A DNA stretch of 43,402 nt from Catenulispora sp. (lineage in GTDB: Bacteria > Actinomycetota > Actinomycetes > Streptomycetales > Catenulisporaceae): contig JABFWL010000197.1 of assembly GCA_013362315.1 (NCBI GenBank), positions 1 to 43,402 on the forward strand, read 5' to 3'. Of the stretch, positions 38,121 to 43,402 are shown one piece after another (position 1 is the stretch's first letter; every line of letters begins with the position of its first letter). A model generated the notes under the pieces. That model was given only the letters and a program-made list of their open reading frames with translations, did not search any database and was not told where the DNA came from. The translations under genes were made by a program, and so were the position numbers.

Positions 38121-39123
38121 CGCCGGCCTCCGCGTCCATCCCGGCGTCCATCCCGGCGCCCATTCCCGTGCCGGCCTCAGCGTTCATTCCCATGCCTGCC
38201 CCGACTCGCACGACGGCGCCGGCATGCCGGTCGCCGTGCGGCGCCGGAGCCTCCGGGCCGCCGACCACCACCAGCCGACCGTCAGAGGCCTGCAACACCT
38301 CCACCGGAGTGCCGAACAGCCGGGTCAGCGTCTCCGTGGTGATGACCTCGGCCGGGGTCCCAGCCGCGGCGCCACCCTCGGCCAGGTACACCACCCGGTC
38401 CAGATACGGCAGGATCGGGTTCACGTCGTGCGCGACCATCACCACCGCGACATCCTGCGACCGGGATATCCGGCCGATCAGCGCGGCCACCGCCGCCTGG
38501 TTCGGCAGATCCAGCGAGTCCAGCGGCTCGTCCAGCAGGAGCAGCCGCGGCCGCCGCACCAGGGCCTGGGCGATCAGCAGCCGCTGCTGCTCGCCGCCGG
38601 AGCATCCGCCGATCGGACGGTGCGCGTAGGCCGTCGCACCGACCAGTTCGATCACCTCGTGGATCCGGGCCTCGGCGGCGCGCTGCCGGGTGCTGAACCG
38701 CCCGGCCGCGGGCAGCGGGATGCCCCACCGGTCCCCGTCCAGGCCCAGCCGCACCACGTCGGTGCCGCGGATCCGCAGCGCGGCGTCGAAGTTCCGGCGC
38801 TGCGGCAGGTAGCCGATCTCGCCGCCGGCCGTCCCGGGCCGGCGCCCCAGGACCCGCACCTCGCCGGAGGCGGCCGGAAGGACGCCGAGCAGGACCTTGA
38901 TCAGCGTGGACTTCCCGACCCCGTTCGGCCCCAGCACCGCCACGAACTCGCCGCACGCCACCGCCACGTCGACGCCGCCCCACAGCGTGCGCCCACTCAC
39001 CACAGCCGCAGCTTGACGGAGCTCGACAAGGTTCTCGTGGAGGTGCTCCTCGCCGGTGTCCGCGATCGCCCCGTTCTTTCTTACCGAGTCCTTCCCCGGC
39101 GCGTCCTTCACCACCGCCTCCAC
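38110..39123 (-). CDS. Metal ABC transporter ATP-binding protein
   Basis: 337 residues; ZnuC/MntA-type. Walker A GPNGVGKST (about residue 66), signature GCSGGEQQR, Walker B LLLLDEPLDSLD and H-loop VAHD are complete. Compared with usual lengths (about 250) it has about 30 extra N-terminal residues and a tail of about 45 residues that is Gly/Met/Ala-rich and contains two histidines (HGDRHAG) and repeated GMG/GMD units. GTG at 39123 is only one base from the stop of the binding protein; the true start may be further in. Confidence 0.88.
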   Translation of the reverse strand: MEAVVKDAPGKDSVRKNGAIADTGEEHLHENLVELRQAAAVVSGRTLWGGVDVAVACGEFVAVLGPNGVGKSTLIKVLLGVLPAASGEVRVLGRRPGTAGGEIGYLPQRRNFDAALRIRGTDVVRLGLDGDRWGIPLPAAGRFSTRQRAAEARIHEVIELVGATAYAHRPIGGCSGGEQQRLLIAQALVRRPRLLLLDEPLDSLDLPNQAAVAALIGRISRSQDVAVVMVAHDVNPILPYLDRVVYLAEGGAAAGTPAEVITTETLTRLFGTPVEVLQASDGRLVVVGGPEAPAPHGDRHAGAVVRVGAGMGMNAEAGTGMGAGMDAGMDAEAGDVR

Positions 39124-39124
39124 C

Positions 39125-40078
39125 TCAGTGACCCGTCGCCTGCGCGAGCGCCGCCTTCAGGGAGGTCAGCTCGCCGACCATCCAGTCCTGGAACGAGGCT
39201 CCAGCCGGAGACAGCGTCTCGGTCACCGCGGCCACCGGGATACCGGCGTCCTTGGCCGCCTTCACCTGCTCGGCGATGTCCGGCGTGGAGTTCTGCGAGT
39301 TGTAGACGTAGACCTTGATCTGCTCGCCCTTGATCTGGGCGTCGATGGTGCTCTTGTCCGCCACCGACGGATCGTTGCCCTCGGAGATGTCCTTCAGGAA
39401 GGAATAGGGGGTGAGCATCTTCAGGCCGGTGGAATCGGCCAGCGGGGAGACGATGGATTCCGACGCCCCGATCGGCGTGTTCGAGTACTGAGCCTTGATG
39501 TCCGCCTCAAGCCGGTTGTAGGCGGCCAGCGTGGTGCCCTCGAAGTCCTGCTTCTGCTGGTCGAAGTATGCGGCGTCGGCCGGATCCAGCTCCTTGTACT
39601 GGGCGGTGATCGCGTCGATCACTTTGTAGACGCTGTCGTGCGAGTACCACTGGTGCGGATTGTCGCCCTCCTTCAGGCCCACGACATCGCCCACCGTCAG
39701 CACCCGGCGGCCCGACGCGGGGTTCGCGGACACCAGCTTCGGCGCCCAGGAGGCGTCGTAGCCGACGCCGTTCTGCACGAACAGCTGCGCGCCGGCGATG
39801 AGCTTGGCGTCGTTCGGTGTGGCCTCGTAGGAGTGCGGGTCGGTGTCCGGATTGTTGATGATCGAGGTGACGCTCACGTGGTCCCCGCCGAGCTGGCCGG
39901 CGATCGAGCCCCAGAAGTTCTCCGCCGCCACGACGGCCAGCTTCGTCGGAGCCGCCGACTCGGCCGCCGATCCGGTCGCCGCCTTGGCCGCCGACTGCGT
40001 CGAACATCCGGCGCTCACCGCCGCGCTCACACCACCCACCACTATCGCTCCGACCAGGCGTTTCCCGCTTCCGCGCAT
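39125..40078 (-). CDS. Metal-binding lipoprotein of ABC importer (ZnuA/TroA-like)
   Basis: 317 residues. A signal peptide ends in VSAGC (C25), so it is a lipoprotein. Cluster A-I fold: the first His is in DTDPHSYEATP, the second in DNPHQWYS, and the third position reads E (GASESIVSPL) where ZnuA has His; an acidic ligand is expected near TETLSP. This His-His-Glu-Asp/Glu set resembles manganese-type TroA/PsaA proteins, but the operator upstream is of zinc-regulator type. Charged His-rich loops of classical ZnuA are absent. First gene of the four-gene importer. Confidence 0.9.
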   Translation of the reverse strand: MRGSGKRLVGAIVVGGVSAAVSAGCSTQSAAKAATGSAAESAAPTKLAVVAAENFWGSIAGQLGGDHVSVTSIINNPDTDPHSYEATPNDAKLIAGAQLFVQNGVGYDASWAPKLVSANPASGRRVLTVGDVVGLKEGDNPHQWYSHDSVYKVIDAITAQYKELDPADAAYFDQQKQDFEGTTLAAYNRLEADIKAQYSNTPIGASESIVSPLADSTGLKMLTPYSFLKDISEGNDPSVADKSTIDAQIKGEQIKVYVYNSQNSTPDIAEQVKAAKDAGIPVAAVTETLSPAGASFQDWMVGELTSLKAALAQATGH

Positions 40079-40101
40079 GCCAAGGCCCCCTCATTCGATG
40101 A

Positions 40102-40116
40102 TGAAAACCGTTTTCA
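40102..40116. promoter_or_regulatory. Zur-type operator, near-perfect 15-bp palindrome
   Basis: TGAAAACCGTTTTCA is a 7-1-7 palindrome (TGAAAAC / GTTTTCA) close to the actinobacterial Zur box TGAAAATCATTTTCA. It ends 24 bases upstream of the binding-protein start at 40078, so zinc-loaded Zur would block the promoter. Confidence 0.8.
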
Positions 40117-40135
40117 CTAAGTCGCCAGGAGCATA

Positions 40136-40150
40136 TGAAAATCGTTTCCG
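40136..40150. promoter_or_regulatory. Second, weaker Zur-type box
   Basis: TGAAAATCGTTTCCG matches one half of the Zur consensus well (TGAAAAT) and the other partly. It begins 34 bases from the start of the first box, roughly three helical turns, so cooperative binding is possible. Confidence 0.5.
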
Positions 40151-40244
40151 ATAAGCAAGGGGGGTCCGGCCGGGCCGCACCGCCGGCCGCCGCGCCGGGG
40201 AGTCGTTCCCAGAGCCTTTACATAGAATTTACGGATTCGCGGCA

Positions 40245-40273
40245 TTGACGCCGGCAGCGATCTTGTCTAATTT
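40245..40273 (+). promoter_or_regulatory. Promoter of the large secreted protein gene
   Basis: TTGACG (40245-40250), exactly 17 bases, TAATTT (40268-40273). The predicted start at about 40280 leaves a 160-base leader before the GTG at 40441. Confidence 0.7.
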
Positions 40274-40295
40274 CCCATCTGGCAAGACAGAGTTC

Positions 40296-40388
40296 TGAGC
40301 CCGCTCTCCACCGGGCTCAATCCCCACCTGGACGTACCGCTTCGAGCGGCGGCAACCCTGCGCGCCCGAAACGTGCGTCGGATTTCGG
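40296..40388 (+). other. Structured 5' leader with three hairpins
   Basis: TGAGCCCG (40296-40303) pairs with CGGGCTCA (40312-40319); CCGCT (40337-40341) pairs with AGCGG (40345-40349); CCGAAA (40366-40371) pairs with TTTCGG (40383-40388). All are perfect. They fall inside the leader of the secreted protein gene. I recognise no riboswitch consensus. Confidence 0.5.
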
Positions 40389-40440
40389 CACCACTGCGCC
40401 ACCCCACCGCCAGTGCACCACCCGAGATCGGAGAGACCAC

Positions 40441-42330
40441 GTGTCCCGTCCCCCCAAGCCCGGTTCCCGCCGGGCGCTGCGCACGGCGCTCGCCGTCGCA
40501 GGCTGTGTCACGCTCGGCGTCGCGGGCAGCGCGGCTGTCGCCGCGGCGACGCCGGCCCCGCACTCCAGCGTGACGGCCAACCCGTACAACCCGTCGTACG
40601 GCCACCCCTACCGGCACGGCGTCATCCCCACCGTCCAGCAGCACCAGAAGATGAAGGCCTGGGACGCCACCCACGCGTCGCCGGCCGCGACCGGACCCGA
40701 GACGCTGTCCTACGGCGGCGGCATCGACGGCATCGGCGTCCAGGACGGCGGCAAGAGCAAGGTCTACCTGGTGTTCTACGGCTCCCAGTGGGGGTCGCAG
40801 AGTACTGATGGCAACGGCAACGCCAAGTTCTCCGGCGACCCGGACGGGGCCGCCTCCGCCGCGCAGCAGATGTTCAAGGGCATCGGCACCAACAACGAGC
40901 TCTGGTCGGCCGACCTCACCCAGTGGTGCGACGGCGCCGGCGTGGCCGCCGGCGCGGTCGCGTGCCCGACCAACCTGCCGGCCGCGCAGTACATCAACTA
41001 CCAGTCCGGCGGCGTGCTCGCCGGCGTCTGGGAGGACACCTCGACCGCATCCCCGGCCACGGCCTCCGGCCACCAGCTCGGCCAGGAGGCGGTCAACGCC
41101 GCCGCCCATTTCGGCAACACCTCCGCGGCCGCCAACCGGGACGCCTACTACGTGATCCTGTCCCCGCACGGCACCAACCCGGACAGCTACCAGGGCCAGT
41201 ACTGCGCGTGGCACGACTACAACGGTGACAGCACCCTGACCGGCGGCGCGGTCTCGTCCCCGTACGGCGACATCGCGTTCTCGAACCAGCCGTACAACAT
41301 GGACTCCGGCTCCGGCTGCGGCGTGGGCTTCGTCAACAGCCCCGGCACCCTGGACGGCTGGACCATCACCATGGGCCACGAGTGGCACGAGATGATGTCC
41401 GACCAGAACCCGGCGGGCGGCTGGACCAACCACACCGGCTCCTCCTACGACGGCCAGGAGAACTCCGACGAGTGCGCGTGGCTGTCCCCCGGGACCTCCG
41501 GCGGCGCGGCGAACGTGTCCTTCGGCTCCTTCGGCACCTACGCCGAGCAGGCCAGCTGGTCCAACGACACCAACGCCTGCGCCATCTCGCACCCGATCGT
41601 CAACCACGGCGGCTCGACCGACACCGTCACCGTGAGCTCGATCCCGGCGCAGAGCTGGACCGTCGGCACCGCCGTCAGCCTGCAGGTCAGCGCCAGCTCC
41701 TCGGCCGGCAAGACCCTGACGTACTCGGCGACCGGCCTGCCGGCCGGCGTGTCGATCAACAGCTCGACCGGTCTGATCTCCGGCACCCCGAGCGCCAGTG
41801 CCAGCGGCACCGCCACGGTGACCGCCAGCGACTCCACCCCGGCTTCCGGCTCGGCCAACTTCTCCTGGTCGGTCGGCACCTCCGGCGGCGGCGGCAACGT
41901 GATCACCAACGGCGGCTTCGAAACCGGCACCCTGTCCGGCTGGACCGCCTCCGGCGTCACCTCGGTGACCACTTCCGGGCCGCACGGCGGCACGCACGCC
42001 GCGCAGCTCGGCAACACCAGCCCGAGCAACACCTCCTCGATCGCGCAGACCTTCACCGCGGCCTCGGGCGACAGCCACGTCTCCTTCTGGTACAACGTGA
42101 CCTGCCCGGACACCGTGACCTACGACTGGGCCACGGCCACGCTGAAGGACAACACCACCGGCACCACCAGCACGGTCCTGGGCAAGACCTGTGTCTCGTC
42201 CTCGGGCTGGAAGCAGGTGACCGCGTCGGTCACGGCCGGCCACAGCTACACGCTGACCCTGACGTCCAAGGACGACAACTACACCGGCGACGCCACCTAC
42301 ACGAAGTACGACGACGTCGCGACTTCGTAA
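40441..42330 (+). CDS. Secreted protein with HEWHE motif, Ig-like and C-terminal carbohydrate-type domains
   Basis: 629 residues. GTG start with GGAGAG upstream. A signal peptide (RRALRTALAVAGCVTLGVAGSAAVAAA) exports it. Residues 90-385 form an unrecognised globular domain with a zinc-type candidate site, TMGHEWHEMMSDQNPAGGW at about residue 310, reminiscent of the HE-x-x-E-x-x-T/SD-P-x-x-GW element of several actinobacterial secreted proteins. Residues 395-480 look like a putative-Ig (He_PIG) domain (AGVSINSSTGLISGTP); residues 487-629 begin NGGFETGTLSGWTASG, typical of a jelly-roll binding domain. Enzymatic role, if any, is not established. Confidence 0.82.
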   Translation: MSRPPKPGSRRALRTALAVAGCVTLGVAGSAAVAAATPAPHSSVTANPYNPSYGHPYRHGVIPTVQQHQKMKAWDATHASPAATGPETLSYGGGIDGIGVQDGGKSKVYLVFYGSQWGSQSTDGNGNAKFSGDPDGAASAAQQMFKGIGTNNELWSADLTQWCDGAGVAAGAVACPTNLPAAQYINYQSGGVLAGVWEDTSTASPATASGHQLGQEAVNAAAHFGNTSAAANRDAYYVILSPHGTNPDSYQGQYCAWHDYNGDSTLTGGAVSSPYGDIAFSNQPYNMDSGSGCGVGFVNSPGTLDGWTITMGHEWHEMMSDQNPAGGWTNHTGSSYDGQENSDECAWLSPGTSGGAANVSFGSFGTYAEQASWSNDTNACAISHPIVNHGGSTDTVTVSSIPAQSWTVGTAVSLQVSASSSAGKTLTYSATGLPAGVSINSSTGLISGTPSASASGTATVTASDSTPASGSANFSWSVGTSGGGGNVITNGGFETGTLSGWTASGVTSVTTSGPHGGTHAAQLGNTSPSNTSSIAQTFTAASGDSHVSFWYNVTCPDTVTYDWATATLKDNTTGTTSTVLGKTCVSSSGWKQVTASVTAGHSYTLTLTSKDDNYTGDATYTKYDDVATS

Positions 42331-42370
42331 GGGATATTCGTAAGAGGCAGCTGAGCTGACAGCGCCATCC

Positions 42371-42399
42371 GGACCGGCCCTCGCTGAGGGGGCCGGTCC
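42371..42399 (+). terminator. Terminator after the large secreted protein gene
   Basis: GGACCGGCCC (42371-42380) pairs with GGGCCGGTCC (42390-42399) around a 9-base loop, followed by TTT. It lies 41 bases after the stop. Confidence 0.8.
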
Positions 42400-42486
42400 T
42401 TTGCGTGGGCCGGTCCGGCGTTCCCGGCTCCCCAGCCGATAGCCTGGCCACAGCAAGAGGTATCAGGGTACGGATGGGAGACGGTA

Positions 42487-42921
42487 ATGCGCAGGAGCCT
42501 TCGTTGGACCGCCCTGGCCGGGGCGGTCGCCGCCGGCGTCACGCTGATGCCCGCAGTGGCCAGTGCCACGCCTTCGTCGGGCGTGTCGGGGACCATCATC
42601 AGCAAGACCACCATCGCCGGCAAGGACTACATCCTGCGCCAGATCACCATCCAGCCCGGCGGCAGCACCGGCTGGCACTGGCACGACGGCACGCTGTACG
42701 CGTACGTCGAACGCGGCACGCTGACCCATACCGACGCGGACTGCACCACGACCGACGTCTACAACGGCGGCGCGGTCTTCACGGAGCCGAGCGGCGCGGG
42801 CAACGTGCACATCGGCCGCAACCTCGGGACGACGCCGCTGATCCTGGACGTCCTGTATGTGGATCCCGCTGGCAGCCCGCTGTCGGAGGACGCGCCGAAC
42901 CCGGGATGCGGCTTCCAGTAA
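42487..42921 (+). CDS. Secreted single-domain cupin
   Basis: 144 residues. GGGAGA five bases before the ATG. A signal peptide (RRSLRWTALAGAVAAGVTLMPAVASA) is followed by a cupin barrel; the first cupin motif is GWHWHDG with two His and the usual E about ten residues later (VERGTLTH), and the second motif has H (NVHIGRN). These metal-binding residues suggest an exported mono-cupin, but its substrate is unknown. Confidence 0.85.
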   Translation: MRRSLRWTALAGAVAAGVTLMPAVASATPSSGVSGTIISKTTIAGKDYILRQITIQPGGSTGWHWHDGTLYAYVERGTLTHTDADCTTTDVYNGGAVFTEPSGAGNVHIGRNLGTTPLILDVLYVDPAGSPLSEDAPNPGCGFQ

Positions 42922-43004
42922 CCGGCTGGTCCGCCTGCCCTCGTTTGACGACTGAGAAACCGGTCTTGCGCCGGAATGGAGGGCGCTGACAAACTCCTCT
43001 GCGT

Positions 43005-43020
43005 GTGAGAGCGCTCTCAC
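43005..43020. promoter_or_regulatory. LacI-type operator, perfect 16-bp palindrome
   Basis: GTGAGAGCGCTCTCAC is fully palindromic with a central CG, as in LacI/GalR-family operators. It lies 47 bases before the start of the last gene; an additional half-site TCTCAC follows at about 43030. Confidence 0.65.
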
Positions 43021-43067
43021 TCACGGGCTCTCACACTCATCGGGGCGCTACGGGGAGGAACGCCGGC

Positions 43068-43402
43068 GTGAGGTCCACCGTGCGCAGGCTGGCTGCGCAA
43101 CTCGGGGCGACATGCGCGGCCGTCGCGGTGACCTTCGGCACGGCCGCGTTCGCGATCCTCGTCGCGGTGACCTGGACCACGACCCTGCCCGCCGGAGCGC
43201 TGAGCGACGTGTCCGGCTCGCCGGACGCCGCGCTCACCGTCCGGTGGACGCCCGGCGCCGACGGCTTCGCCGCCGGGGTCCGCACCGGCGCGGCGCGCAT
43301 CGGCGACGCGCTCGCGGCGTCGGGGGCGTCGCAATCGCTCAGCACCGAGCTGATCACCCAGTCCGGATTCCTCACCGTGTTCTCCCGCGGCCTGCCCCGC
43401 TC
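43068..43402 (+). CDS. Membrane protein of unknown function, 3' end missing
   Basis: GTG at 43068 with GGGGAGGAA about eight bases upstream; the frame stays open to the end of the window (111 residues). A basic N-terminus and one membrane helix (TAAFAILVAVTWTTTL, about residues 25-42) are followed by what should be an extracytoplasmic region. I do not recognise the family; ABC permease or exported anchored protein are options. Likely controlled by the palindrome just upstream. Confidence 0.6.
   Translation, partial: MRSTVRRLAAQLGATCAAVAVTFGTAAFAILVAVTWTTTLPAGALSDVSGSPDAALTVRWTPGADGFAAGVRTGAARIGDALAASGASQSLSTELITQSGFLTVFSRGLPR

Noticed and set aside
40345-40362. GGCAACCCT resembling the core of SAM-I/SAM-IV riboswitches
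   Set aside because: The surrounding helices and conserved bases of those classes are missing, and the gene downstream is not a methionine gene.
40267-42456. A 729-codon minus-strand frame across the large secreted protein gene
   Set aside because: Val/Gly/Arg-rich low-complexity translation; the plus strand has a signal peptide, domains, promoter and terminator.

Overview
This window is a very GC-rich segment (strong G/C at third codon positions, GTG and TTG starts frequent) from an actinobacterial chromosome. Gene content and order (cysteine desulfurase, mnmA, penicillin-binding protein, metE-like gene, ligA, GGDEF/EAL protein, gatC-gatA-small ORF-gatB) suggest a Streptomyces- or Catenulispora-type organism; the genus is an inference. 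I saw no rRNA, tRNA, CRISPR array, transposase or phage gene.

Layout. 1-718: end of a secreted SGNH/GDSL hydrolase. 0.8-5.2 kb: cysteine desulfurase and the tRNA 2-thiouridylase mnmA (sulfur donor and user in tRNA thiolation), with a secreted I36-inhibitor-like protein and a ferredoxin-reductase-like flavoprotein between them. 5.2-16 kb: lipoprotein penicillin-binding protein, a small unknown protein, a short MetE-like protein, ligA, a membrane GGDEF-EAL cyclic-di-GMP enzyme with a repetitive tail, a PhzF-like enzyme and a membrane Ser/Thr kinase. 16-19.6 kb: gatCAB for Gln-/Asn-tRNA amidation, with a 74-residue membrane protein translationally coupled between gatA and gatB.

19.98-23.6 kb (minus strand): four genes joined by three identical GTGA start/stop overlaps. 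Each encodes a single-pass membrane protein with a related extracytoplasmic domain; two carry long Pro-Glu cytoplasmic arms. I do not recognise the family, and this is the best candidate here for an undescribed system. 23.7-27.1 kb: zinc alcohol dehydrogenase, a Pth2-like protein and a secreted cyclophilin, with repetitive spacers.

27.2-32.3 kb: a sulfur-scavenging operon, ssuE-ssuA-ssuB-ssuC plus an NtaA/DszA-type flavin monooxygenase. It is preceded by a 27-residue leader peptide of the actinobacterial RRHVDL type, with two Cys codons near its stop and apparently leaderless; the operon is therefore probably cysteine-attenuated. A perfect 16-bp hairpin closes it. 32.4-35.3 kb: GPP34 (GOLPH3-like) protein, APC amino-acid permease and GNAT acetyltransferase. 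35.3-40.1 kb (minus strand): MerR/GyrI-like regulator with a typical 19-bp-spacer MerR promoter, and a zinc/manganese ABC importer (binding protein, ATPase, two permeases) behind a near-perfect Zur box and a weaker second one. 40.2-43.4 kb: large secreted protein with a structured 5' leader, secreted cupin, and the start of a membrane protein behind a LacI-type palindrome.
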